64,000 nt of DNA, taken from positions 34,581-98,580 of the forward strand of contig NZ_MVIJ01000021.1 of the NCBI RefSeq assembly GCF_002086735.1, given 5' to 3'. A program made the position numbers and the translations under genes. The notes under the pieces were generated by a model. The model ran no database searches. It saw only the letters and a program-made list of their open reading frames with translations, and had not been told where the DNA came from. Below, one piece after another: positions 49,423 through 57,531 of the stretch. Source of the stretch: Mycobacterium scrofulaceum (GTDB lineage: Bacteria > Actinomycetota > Actinomycetes > Mycobacteriales > Mycobacteriaceae). How positions within the stretch are numbered: the first letter of the stretch is position 1; every line of letters begins with the position of its first letter.

Positions 49423-50394
49423 TCAGTCGCGGACGCGCACCACGACCTTGCCCCTGGCGGTGCGGTTCTCCAACGACGCGACCGCGGCGGCGGCCTGGTC
49501 GAGGGGATAGACCTCCGGGTTGGGGGCGGCCAGCCGGCCCGAGCTGAGCAACTCCTCCAGCCCGGCCCACTGCTCGGCCAGCGCGTTCGGGTGCGTCGCC
49601 GTCCAGGCGCCCCAGCCCACGCCGACCACGTCGATGTTGTTGAGCAGCAACCGATTCACCTTCACCGTCGGGATGTCCCCGCCGGTGAAGCCGACGACCA
49701 GCAGCCGCCCGCCCGGGGCCAGCGAGCGCAGCGAATCGGTGAACCGGTCACCGCCGACCGGGTCGAGCACGACGTCGACGCCGCGGCCGCCGGTGAGCTC
49801 CTTGACGGCGTCCTTGAACCCGTCGGCCAGCACCACATCGGTGGCCCCGGCCGCGGTCGCGACGTCCGCCTTGTCCTCGGTGCTGACGACCGCGATGGTG
49901 CGCGACGCCCCCAGCAACGAGGCCAGCCGCAGCGTCGATGTCCCGATGCCCCCGGCGGCGCCGTGCACCAGCACCGTCTCACCCTCGGCCAGCCGGCCGC
50001 GCACCGTCAGGGCGAAGTACACGGTCAGGTCGTTGAACAGCAGGCCGGCGCCCGCCTCGAAGCTCACGTTGTCGGGGAGCTTGAACACCCGGTCGGGCTG
50101 CAGGATCGCGACTTCCGCCATGCCGCCGGACAGCATCGTGAGTCCGACGACCCGGTCCCCGGCCTGCACGTGCGCGCCGTCCGGCGCCGAGCGCACCACG
50201 CCGGCGATCTCGGCGCCCAGCACGAACGGCGGCTCGGGGCGGTACTGGTAGAGGCCCCGGGTCAGCAGGGCGTCGGGGAAGGCGGCACCGGCGGCGTGCA
50301 CCTCGACGACCACGCCGTCACCCGACGGTTCGTCGACGTCGGCCACCTCGATCGCGTCCGGACCGTCCAGCCGAGTCACCCGTGCAGCGCGCAT
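49423..50394 (-). CDS. fadB4: NADPH:quinone reductase-type MDR, FadB4
   Basis: 323 residues, the same length as M. tuberculosis FadB4 (Rv3141). Zinc-free medium-chain dehydrogenase: AAGAAFPDALLTRGLYQYRP (quinone reductase signature), VLVHGAAGGIGTSTLRLASL for NADPH. It reduces quinones or enoyl-type substrates in the cytosol. Located beside fadE23-fadE24 as in M. tuberculosis, but here an extra reductase and an aldo/keto reductase lie between them. Confidence 0.87.
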   Translation of the reverse strand: MRAARVTRLDGPDAIEVADVDEPSGDGVVVEVHAAGAAFPDALLTRGLYQYRPEPPFVLGAEIAGVVRSAPDGAHVQAGDRVVGLTMLSGGMAEVAILQPDRVFKLPDNVSFEAGAGLLFNDLTVYFALTVRGRLAEGETVLVHGAAGGIGTSTLRLASLLGASRTIAVVSTEDKADVATAAGATDVVLADGFKDAVKELTGGRGVDVVLDPVGGDRFTDSLRSLAPGGRLLVVGFTGGDIPTVKVNRLLLNNIDVVGVGWGAWTATHPNALAEQWAGLEELLSSGRLAAPNPEVYPLDQAAAAVASLENRTARGKVVVRVRD

Positions 50395-50416
50395 GGTCGG
50401 ACAGCCTACTGCCGGC

Positions 50417-51415
50417 TCAGAAGCCGTCGGCGACCCGCACCACCGCGCGCCCGGTGAACTTGCCGGCGCGCACCTGGTCCAGTACCTCGACGACGTCGCG
50501 GACGTCGACGTCGCGGGTGAGCGCGTCGAGGTGACGCGGGCGCAGCGAATCGCCCAGCAGCGCCCACAGTTTGCGGCGCGGGCCGATCGGCATCTGCACC
50601 GAGTCCATTCCCAGCAGGGCGATGCCGCGCAGGATGAACGGCATCACGGTGGTGTGCAGCGCCGGACCGCCCGTCAGGCCGCTACAGGCCACCGCCCCGC
50701 CGTAGTCGACGGCGCTGAGCACGTCGGCCAGCGTCGCGCCGCCGACGCAATCCACCGCGCCCACCCAGCGCGCCTTGGCCAACGGTCGCGGCTTGGCGTC
50801 GGGATCCTCCGGCAGCCGGCCGATAACCTCGGCGGCGCCAAGCTCTTTCAGCAGTCCGGTCGCGCTCTCCTTGCCGGTGGAGGCGACCACCCGATAGCCC
50901 TTGGCGGCCAACAGGTCGACGCTGACCGAGCCCACGCCGCCGGAGGCGCCGGTGACGACGACCGACCCGGCCCCGGGTTGCAGGCCCCAGTCGATCAACG
51001 CCTGCACGCTCATCGCGGCGGTGAAGCCGGCGGTCCCGATCGCGGCGCCCTCGCGCGGGCTCAACGCGCCGAGCGCGACGACGTGGTCGGCCGGCAGCCG
51101 CGCGTATTCGGCGTAGCCGCCGTGGTGGCCGGTGCCGATCGCGTACCCGTGGGCCAGCACCTGCTCGCCGACGGCGAAGTCGGGGGAGTCCGACTCGACG
51201 ACCTCGCCGGCCAGGTCGATGCCCGGCACCACGGGGTAGCTGCGCACCACGCCACCGCGCGGGGTCAATGCCAGCGCGTCCTTGTAGTTCACGCTCGAAT
51301 ACAGCACCCGGATCGTCACCTCACCGGGCGGCAGGTCCGACTGGCTCAGCGTCTCGACCGACGCGGTTATCCGGTCACCATCTTCGCGGGCGACGAGCGC
51401 CTGAAACGTGTCCAT
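50417..51415 (-). CDS. AcuI/YhdH-type acrylyl-CoA reductase-like MDR
   Basis: 332 residues. The core PPGEVTIRVLYSSVNYKDAL, GIDLAGEVVESDSPDF, VVVTGASGGVGSVSVDLLA and FILRGIALLGMDSVQMP are characteristic of the YhdH/AcuI group, NADPH-dependent acrylyl-CoA reductases. It lies 22 bp upstream of fadB4 on the same strand and is divergent from the aldo/keto reductase with only 22 bp between the start codons, so one or both transcripts are probably leaderless. Role in propionate or acrylate detoxification is inference from family. Confidence 0.87.
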   Translation of the reverse strand: MDTFQALVAREDGDRITASVETLSQSDLPPGEVTIRVLYSSVNYKDALALTPRGGVVRSYPVVPGIDLAGEVVESDSPDFAVGEQVLAHGYAIGTGHHGGYAEYARLPADHVVALGALSPREGAAIGTAGFTAAMSVQALIDWGLQPGAGSVVVTGASGGVGSVSVDLLAAKGYRVVASTGKESATGLLKELGAAEVIGRLPEDPDAKPRPLAKARWVGAVDCVGGATLADVLSAVDYGGAVACSGLTGGPALHTTVMPFILRGIALLGMDSVQMPIGPRRKLWALLGDSLRPRHLDALTRDVDVRDVVEVLDQVRAGKFTGRAVVRVADGF

Positions 51416-51437
51416 GCCTCGACGCTAACCTCACCGT

Positions 51438-52295
51438 ATGGATTCCTTTCCACTCGGTCGCTTTTCGGTCTCCCGGATCGGGTTCGGCGCCATGCAGTTA
51501 CCCGGCCCGAACGTGTTCGGGCCGCCGCGGGACCGCGACGCGGCGCTGGCCGTGCTGCGGCGGGCGGTCGAACTCGGCGTCGACCACATCGACACCGCCC
51601 AGTTCTACGGCCCCGACGTCGCCAACGAGCTCATCCGAGAGGCGCTGCATCCCTACTCCGAGAACCTGGCCCTGGTGAGCAAGGTCGGTGGGCGTCGCGA
51701 CGACAGCGGCGGCTGGCTGCCGGTCGACGCACCGGCCGACTTGCGCCGCGACATCGAGACCAACCTGCGGTCCCTCGGCGTCGAGCAACTGGCCGCGGTC
51801 AACCTGCGCCTGTTCGAAAGCGATGGGCCGGATCAGCTCTTCGACGACCAGCTTTCGGTCATGATCTCCGCGCGCGACGACGGGCTGATCGGCGGCATCG
51901 GGCTGAGCAACGTCAACCGCGAACACCTGCTGCATGCCCTGAACCGCACCGAAATCGCCTGTGTGCAAAACGCTTACAACCTGTTGGATCGGTCGTCGGA
52001 GCCCGTGCTGCGGGAGTGCACGGCGCGCGGCATCGCCTTCGTTCCGTTCTTCCCGCTCGGGGCCGCGTTCGTGCAGCCGAACCCGGTGCTCACTCACCAA
52101 TCGGTGGCCGACACCGCCGAGCGGCTCGGGTGCACGCCGGCGCAGGTCGCGCTCGCGTGGACGCTGAGCGTGGCGCCCAACGTGCTGCTGATCCCCGGCA
52201 CCTCGTCGGTGCGGCACCTGGAGGAGAACCTGGCGGTCGCCTCCGTCGAGCTGGACGAGGACACCCGCGAAAGGCTGAACGCGGTCGCGGCGTGA
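51438..52295 (+). CDS. Aldo/keto reductase-family protein
   Basis: 285 residues. AKR TIM barrel: FGAMQLPGPNVFGPPRD, then VDHIDTAQFYGPDVANELI with catalytic Asp and Tyr, LALVSKVGGRRDD with catalytic Lys, and IPGTSSVRHLEENLAV for NADPH. The catalytic His strand reads AAVNLRLFES, so the tetrad His is replaced, which occurs in a subset of AKRs and may change activity. Divergent from the AcuI-like gene; convergent with fadE23. Confidence 0.87.
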   Translation: MDSFPLGRFSVSRIGFGAMQLPGPNVFGPPRDRDAALAVLRRAVELGVDHIDTAQFYGPDVANELIREALHPYSENLALVSKVGGRRDDSGGWLPVDAPADLRRDIETNLRSLGVEQLAAVNLRLFESDGPDQLFDDQLSVMISARDDGLIGGIGLSNVNREHLLHALNRTEIACVQNAYNLLDRSSEPVLRECTARGIAFVPFFPLGAAFVQPNPVLTHQSVADTAERLGCTPAQVALAWTLSVAPNVLLIPGTSSVRHLEENLAVASVELDEDTRERLNAVAA

Positions 52296-52313
52296 ACTTT
52301 CGCCGAACGTGAA

Positions 52314-52379
52314 CTCGTTGCGAAAAATCGGCGAGATTTTCGCAGTGGTTGCACACTCGGCGCCGTCGGTCGCAACGAG
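52314..52379. terminator. Nested inverted repeats between convergent genes
   Basis: Outer arms CTCGTTGCGA (52314-52323) and TCGCAACGAG (52370-52379) are perfect complements. An inner hairpin, GCGAAAAATC (52320-52329) with GATTTTCGC (52335-52343), shares bases with the left outer arm, so the two foldings compete. Position between the convergent aldo/keto reductase and fadE23 genes suggests a bidirectional terminator. Confidence 0.55.
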
Positions 52380-52381
52380 AC

Positions 52382-53587
52382 CTATTTGAGCTCGGCCGAC
52401 GACAGGCCCAGCAGGCGGCGGGCGACCACCAGCTGCTGGATCTGTTGGGTGCCCTCGAAGATGTCCAGGATCTTGGAGTCGCGGGCCCACTTCTCCAGCA
52501 TTGACTGCTCGGAATAGCCTGCGGTACCGGCCAATTCGACGGACTTGAGGGTGACGTCGCTGGCCATCCGGCCGGCCTTCGCCTTGCTCATCGACGCCTC
52601 TTTGGAGTTGGGGATCTTGTTGTCGGCCTGCCAGGCCGCGCGCAGCGCGAGCAGATAGGCGGACTCCCAGTCGGCCTCCATCCGCAGGAACTCGGCCGCC
52701 GCCGCGCTCTGGACGTGCGACGGCTTGTCGTACGAGATCTCCACGCCGGCCTCGGTGAGGATCTTGCGGATCTCCTCGAGCGCGGCGCGGCCGACACCGA
52801 TGGCCATGGCCGCCACGATCGGGCGGGTGTTGTCGAAGGTCTCCATCACCCCCGAAAATCCCTTGCCCTCCTCGATTTCCGGGTTGCCGAGCAGGTTCTC
52901 CTTGGGGATACGGACGTTGTCGAACCGGATCGCCGCGGTGTCGGAACCCTTGATGCCCAGCTTGCGTTCGAGGCGCTCGACGGTGACGCCGGGATGCTCG
53001 CGCGGAACGATGAACGACTTGATGGCCGCGCGGCCCTTCGACTTGTCCAGTGTGGCCCACACCACGATGTGGGTGGCCCGCGAACCGGCGGTGACGTAGA
53101 TCTTTTCGCCGTTGATGACGTACTCGTCGCCGTCCAGCTTGGCGGTGGTCGACACCGCCGCCGAGTCCGACCCGAAGCCCGGTTCGGTGATGGCCATCGC
53201 CGCCCACACCTTGCCCAGGCGTTCCAGCTGTTCTTCGGTGGCGACGGCGGAGATGGCCGCGTTGCCCAGCCCCTGGTAGGGGACCGACAACATCATCGCG
53301 ACGTCACCCCAGCAGGCCTCCAGCGTCTGCAGGAGCGCCGCCATGTTGGCGCCGTTGTGGTTTTGGTCCCTGTCCTTGTTTTCGTCGCCCAGGTTGTCGG
53401 CCCCGGCGAATTCGATCGATTCCGAGGCGCCCGCGAAGAGGTTGTAGAGCGTGTCCAGTTCGACCGGGTAGGCGTGTTCGGCGAGGTCGTACTTGCGGGC
53501 GATCGGCCGCATCAGCTCGGCCGCGCCCTGATGGGTCTTCACGGCGACCGCTTGCAGCTTGCGGGGCAGTTCCAGATTGATTGCCAT
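52382..53587 (-). CDS. fadE23: Acyl-CoA dehydrogenase FadE23
   Basis: 401 residues. Typical ACAD: AMAITEPGFGSDSAAVSTTA, YVINGEKIYVTAGSRATHIV, and C-terminal KILDIFEGTQQIQQLVVARR containing the usual catalytic Glu region (EGTQQIQ). Adjacent FadE pairs in mycobacteria assemble as alpha2beta2 heterotetramers that oxidise bulky CoA esters such as sterol fragments; FadE23 with FadE24 fits that pattern. Starts 32 bp after the fadE24 stop, so the two are co-transcribed. Confidence 0.9.
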   Translation of the reverse strand: MAINLELPRKLQAVAVKTHQGAAELMRPIARKYDLAEHAYPVELDTLYNLFAGASESIEFAGADNLGDENKDRDQNHNGANMAALLQTLEACWGDVAMMLSVPYQGLGNAAISAVATEEQLERLGKVWAAMAITEPGFGSDSAAVSTTAKLDGDEYVINGEKIYVTAGSRATHIVVWATLDKSKGRAAIKSFIVPREHPGVTVERLERKLGIKGSDTAAIRFDNVRIPKENLLGNPEIEEGKGFSGVMETFDNTRPIVAAMAIGVGRAALEEIRKILTEAGVEISYDKPSHVQSAAAAEFLRMEADWESAYLLALRAAWQADNKIPNSKEASMSKAKAGRMASDVTLKSVELAGTAGYSEQSMLEKWARDSKILDIFEGTQQIQQLVVARRLLGLSSAELK

Positions 53588-53619
53588 GATTGGTCTTTCA
53601 GCTCGAGTGGACTAGCGAT

Positions 53620-55029
53620 CTAGATGACGACGACGCCCTCGGCCACGCCGATGGCCCGCAGATCGCGGTACCAGCGCTCGACCGGGTGTTCTTTGGTGAA
53701 GCCGTGGCCGCCGAGCAGCTGCACGCCGTCCAGGCCGATCTGCATGCCCTTGTCGGCGCCCAGCCGCTTGGCCAGCGCCGCCTCGCGAACGAAGGGCAGG
53801 CCCTGTTCGGCGCGCGCGGCGCCGCGCCAGGTGATCAGCCGCAGCCCATCCAGCTCGATGGCGATGTTGGCGCACATGAACGCCACGGCCTGACGATGGG
53901 CGATCGGTTCGCCGAAGGCCTCGCGCTCCTTGACGTAGGGCACCACGTAGTCGAGCACCGCGTGCGAGGTGCCCACCGCCAGCGCCGCCCAGCCCAACCG
54001 GGCCAGCGCGATCGCCTCGGAGTAGTCCTCGTCCGTTGCCTCATCTTCGCCGAGCCGCGCGCCCAGGGGGACACAGACCCCGGAAAGCTCCACGTGGCCC
54101 AGGGCCGCCGCGCGGACGCCCATGCTCGGATCCGGCTTGACGGTAAGGCCTTTCGTCGACGACTCGACGATGAACAGGGCCGGCCTGCCCTCCAGCTGGG
54201 CGCCGACGACGAACAGCTCCGCGTCGGCCGCCGCGGGCACCAACGACTTGACGCCGTCGAGCCGGTAGCCGCTCGGCGTGCGCACCGCGGTGGTCGTCAG
54301 GCGGGTGGGGTCGAACAGCGGTTGCGGCTCGGCGATCGCGACGCAGGCCTGCGGGACGTTCTCGCCGGCGAACTCGGGCAGGTAGGTGGCCTGCTGGTCC
54401 GCGCTGCCCCAGTGGGTCAGCGCGGAGGCGACGCCCCCGGGGGCCAGGATCGGCAACGCTAGACCCATGTCGCCGTAGGCCAGTGCCTCGGCCACCAGCA
54501 CGTTGGTCACGCTGGAGCGGTGGGCGGCGATGCCGTCGAAGTCCTCGGGGATGTTGATCGCGGTGATGCCCAGCTCGGCGGCCTTGGCGATCAGGTCGGG
54601 CGGGTAGGTCGCCGCCTCGTCGGCGTCGGGGGCCGCGGGCCGCAGCACCTCCTCGGCGAACTCGGTGAGCGTCTCGACGATCATCTTCTGGTCGTCGTCG
54701 GGCGTCAGGTCGAAGTAGTCCTTGCCGCTCGACTTGAGCCGGGTCGGTCCGCTGCGCACGTTCTGCAGCCGCTTGAACTGGCGGGAGGCGGCGGCCGCGG
54801 TGGAGAAGACGGTCTTGGTGCCGTATTGCAGCCCCCGGTTGACCGGATCACGCAGCCGGTATTTGTCCAGGAATTCCTGGCCCATCAGCGGCGTGAGCAG
54901 CGCGATGGCGATGTCGACGCCCGTGCGCTTGTGTGGTTGCAGCCCGACCCCGCTGGGGTGGTCTTTCCGCTTCTGGCGGGCGCGGGCGGATTTGGAAGTC
55001 TTCGGTGAACCGGAACGAGTGTCGGTCAT
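53620..55029 (-). CDS. fadE24: Acyl-CoA dehydrogenase FadE24
   Basis: 469 residues from ATG 55029; an upstream extension of the frame crosses the palindromic operator and is not coding. A basic N-terminal region of about 50 residues precedes the ACAD fold: EAATYPPDLIAKAAELGITA, ACVAIAEPQPLFDPTRL, YVKEREAFGEPIAHRQAVAF. The C-terminus stops at RAIGVAEGVVVI, without the long EGTxxIQ tail seen in FadE23, as expected for the non-identical partner in a heteromeric enzyme. The M. tuberculosis pair is known to be induced by isoniazid. Confidence 0.9.
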   Translation of the reverse strand: MTDTRSGSPKTSKSARARQKRKDHPSGVGLQPHKRTGVDIAIALLTPLMGQEFLDKYRLRDPVNRGLQYGTKTVFSTAAAASRQFKRLQNVRSGPTRLKSSGKDYFDLTPDDDQKMIVETLTEFAEEVLRPAAPDADEAATYPPDLIAKAAELGITAINIPEDFDGIAAHRSSVTNVLVAEALAYGDMGLALPILAPGGVASALTHWGSADQQATYLPEFAGENVPQACVAIAEPQPLFDPTRLTTTAVRTPSGYRLDGVKSLVPAAADAELFVVGAQLEGRPALFIVESSTKGLTVKPDPSMGVRAAALGHVELSGVCVPLGARLGEDEATDEDYSEAIALARLGWAALAVGTSHAVLDYVVPYVKEREAFGEPIAHRQAVAFMCANIAIELDGLRLITWRGAARAEQGLPFVREAALAKRLGADKGMQIGLDGVQLLGGHGFTKEHPVERWYRDLRAIGVAEGVVVI

Positions 55030-55068
55030 GTCGGCAGCCTGTAGTAGTTGGGGCAGTGCGGATGACCC

Positions 55069-55090
55069 GATCTTACTCCGGAGTAAGATC
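55069..55090. promoter_or_regulatory. Perfect 22-bp palindrome upstream of fadE24
   Basis: The 22 bases are exactly self-complementary; the core is TTACTCCGGAGTAA flanked by GATC on each side. It lies 40 bp before the fadE24 start, in the 84-bp gap after hisN. Strong candidate operator for a TetR- or GntR-type repressor of the fadE24-fadE23 unit; no such regulator gene is adjacent. Confidence 0.8.
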
Positions 55091-55113
55091 ACGGAGAACA
55101 CTTGTTAACTAAT

Positions 55114-55893
55114 TCACAGGACCAGCGATTCCAGCACGCGTTCGTGCAGCGGCCCGTTCGTCGCCACGGCGCTGCCGCGGTGCGGTCCGGCGACGCCGTC
55201 CAGGCCGGTCATCGTCCCGCCCGCCTCGCGCACCAGGATGTCGAGCGCGGCGAGGTCCCACACCGAGACTTCGGGTTCGGCGGCGATGTCGACGGCCCCC
55301 TCAGCCACCAGGCAATAGGACAGGAAGTCCCCGAACGCGCGCACTCGCCACACGGCGTCGGTCAGCGCGACGAAGCGCTCCCGCAGGCCCCGCTGAGCCC
55401 AGCCGGACAGGCTGGAAAACGAAAGGCTGGCCGAATCCAGTTGCGCCACTGACGAAACCGACAACCGTCGGGGCGGTGCGCCGTTCACCGCGACGAAGGC
55501 GCCGCGGTCGCGCGCGGCCCACCAACGACGCTGCAGCGCCGGCGCGCTGACGACGCCGACCGCGGGCACCCCGTCGTCGAGCATCGCGATCAGGCTGGCC
55601 CACACCGGCACGCCGCGTACGAAGTTCTTGGTGCCGTCGATGGGGTCGATGATCCACTGCCGTCCGGAAAAGGTGGGGGTTCCGCCGAACTCCTCGCCGA
55701 CGATGCTCTCGCCCGGCCGCTCGCGCCCCAGCGCCTCGCGCAGTTCGGTCTCCACCGCGCGGTCGGCGTCGGTCACCGGGGTCAGGTCCGGTTTCGTGTC
55801 GACGTGCAGGTCGAGCGCCCCGAACCGGGCCGAGGTGAGCGCGTCCGCACGGTCGGCAAGCGCCAGCGCCAACGCCAGATCGTCTCGACTCAT
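55114..55893 (-). CDS. hisN: Histidinol-phosphatase, inositol-monophosphatase family
   Basis: 259 residues. Metal-site motifs of the Li-sensitive phosphatases: [25 protein letters not shown] and [17 protein letters not shown]. The M. tuberculosis counterpart Rv3137 (260 residues, same locus) has been characterised as histidinol-phosphate phosphatase acting late in histidine synthesis. In M. tuberculosis pflA lies between this gene and fadE24; it is absent here. Confidence 0.88.
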   Translation of the reverse strand: MSRDDLALALALADRADALTSARFGALDLHVDTKPDLTPVTDADRAVETELREALGRERPGESIVGEEFGGTPTFSGRQWIIDPIDGTKNFVRGVPVWASLIAMLDDGVPAVGVVSAPALQRRWWAARDRGAFVAVNGAPPRRLSVSSVAQLDSASLSFSSLSGWAQRGLRERFVALTDAVWRVRAFGDFLSYCLVAEGAVDIAAEPEVSVWDLAALDILVREAGGTMTGLDGVAGPHRGSAVATNGPLHERVLESLVL

Positions 55894-55915
55894 GACGCAG
55901 TCCTACCATGGCCGG

Positions 55916-56254
55916 ATGTGGGAATTCGGTGTGCTGCTCCTGCTGGTGGCCGTGCTCGCGGTCTTCCTCGCCCAGCGGTTCCTGCCCCGCGGCCCCCGCG
56001 GCGAGGTGCTGAACGGCACGCTGCTGGTGACCGGGGTGAGCCCGCGGCCGGAGGCCACCGGTGAACAGTTCGTCACCATCTCCGGTGTGATCAACGGCCC
56101 CACCGTCAGCGAGCACGCGGTGTATCAGCGCATGGCGGTCGACGTCGACCACTGGCCGACCATGGGCCAGTTGTTTCCCGTGGTGTATTCGCCGAAGAAT
56201 CCGGACAATTGGAGGTTCGCGCCTCCCGCGCCGCCCGAGTCGCCCCCGGTGTAA
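55916..56254 (+). CDS. Small single-pass membrane protein
   Basis: 112 residues from ATG 55916. One N-terminal membrane helix (FGVLLLLVAVLAVFLAQRFL) followed by a basic PRGPRG and a soluble beta-rich domain (FVTISGVINGPTVSEHAVYQ, GQLFPVVYSPKNPDNWRFA) that resembles DUF3592-type domains. It is divergent from hisN (22 bp between starts) and convergent with the PPE gene (6 bp apart). Function unknown. Confidence 0.72.
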   Translation: MWEFGVLLLLVAVLAVFLAQRFLPRGPRGEVLNGTLLVTGVSPRPEATGEQFVTISGVINGPTVSEHAVYQRMAVDVDHWPTMGQLFPVVYSPKNPDNWRFAPPAPPESPPV

Positions 56255-56260
56255 CGTCCG

Positions 56261-57382
56261 TCAGCCGGCCGCCGGCGGCCGCGCCATCACCGTGATCCGG
56301 GCGCCGTACCGCGGGACGACGACCGTGGCCCGTGAGGCCGTCCCGCCCGATAACCCGGGCACCCCCGGTAGGGCGGTTCCGGACACGGCTGACTCTGCGG
56401 TCCCGGACCGTCCGGGGAAGTCACCGCCCGGCAACGCCGTCAGGGGACTGCTCGGTGCTGTCCAGCTCGCGGGCACCGACATCGAGCCGATGGTTCCGGC
56501 GCGGGCAAGCGCGGCGGTGACGTCGCCGAGGCCCGCTCCAAGCCCCGGGGCGGCACCGCCCGGCTGGGGGGCGGCCGTGAGCAGTGGGGCGAGCGCGGTC
56601 GGCGCGGCCGCTCCGAGGTTGGGCAAGATGCCCAAATCGCTCTCGGCGCCGACGATGCCGGTGACGAACGCCTGCTCATAGTCGACGGCTTTCATGGTCG
56701 CGATGAAGGTGACGATGGCGTCGAGCGCGGTGAAGTCCTCGGGGATGATCGGGTTCGCCGGCAGAGTCGACGCCGCCGAAACCGACTGCGACACCGGGGC
56801 AACGGCGCTGTTGACCGCTTTGCTGACCGCGGCGCTCTGTGCGGTCGTTGCGGTCGGGGTGGTCGCCCGGCGGGGGGAGGGGAACGCCGGCAACTGGGTC
56901 GCCGCCGCGGAGGAGGCGGCATAGCCGGACATCGCGGTGGCGTCCTGGGCCCAATAATCGGCATACTGCGCCTCGGTGGCGGCGATCGCCGCGGCATTCT
57001 GGCCGAAGAAGTTGGTCGCCACCAGGGTCGCCAGCTGGGTGCGGTTGGCCGTGACGGCTACGGGCGGCACCGTCATCGCGAAAGCCTGTTCGTAGGCCGC
57101 CGCAGCAGCCCGGGCCTGCATGGCCGTCTGCTTCGCCAGATCGGCGGTCGCATGCAGCCAATACGCATAGGGGACGGCCGCCGCCGACATCGATTCGGCG
57201 GCGTGGCCGCGCCAGTGCAAACTGGTCAGGCCACACAGCACGGATTCATAGGTGGCGGCGGTGATGTCCAACTCGGCTGAGAGCGAGTCCCAGCTTCCCG
57301 CGGCCGCCAACATCGGGCCTGCGCCGGGCCCGCTGTACATTCGCCAGGAGTTGATCTCCGGCGGCAGGAAAGCGAAATCCAT
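56261..57382 (-). CDS. PPE-family protein, PPE51 paralogue
   Basis: 373 residues. PPE domain: MDFAFLPPEINSWRMYSGPG, LHWRGHAAESMSAAAVPYAY, TMAVPP-like MTVPPVAVTANRTQLATL and NFFGQNAAAIAATEAQYADY. The C-terminal region contains GSMSVPASWTAPSSPL, the PPE-SVP motif, and ends RYGARITVMARPPAAG. Expected to be exported by an ESX system with a PE partner and to sit in the mycomembrane. Its close relative PPE51 is needed for uptake of small sugars and glycerol in M. tuberculosis. It has diverged more from PPE51 than its upstream neighbour. Confidence 0.9.
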   Translation of the reverse strand: MDFAFLPPEINSWRMYSGPGAGPMLAAAGSWDSLSAELDITAATYESVLCGLTSLHWRGHAAESMSAAAVPYAYWLHATADLAKQTAMQARAAAAAYEQAFAMTVPPVAVTANRTQLATLVATNFFGQNAAAIAATEAQYADYWAQDATAMSGYAASSAAATQLPAFPSPRRATTPTATTAQSAAVSKAVNSAVAPVSQSVSAASTLPANPIIPEDFTALDAIVTFIATMKAVDYEQAFVTGIVGAESDLGILPNLGAAAPTALAPLLTAAPQPGGAAPGLGAGLGDVTAALARAGTIGSMSVPASWTAPSSPLTALPGGDFPGRSGTAESAVSGTALPGVPGLSGGTASRATVVVPRYGARITVMARPPAAG

Positions 57383-57531
57383 CGTCGGTCACTTTCGTCG
57401 GCTGAGATGTGCAATCCGCCTGGTGGGCAATGGCTTTGGTTGGCCGACGTCGCCTGTGGCGCGACGTCAAGACATGAGTGCGATGGGTCGTTCGGCATTC
57501 GCCGAAGGACCGGCCTCGGGCTAGCGGTGTG

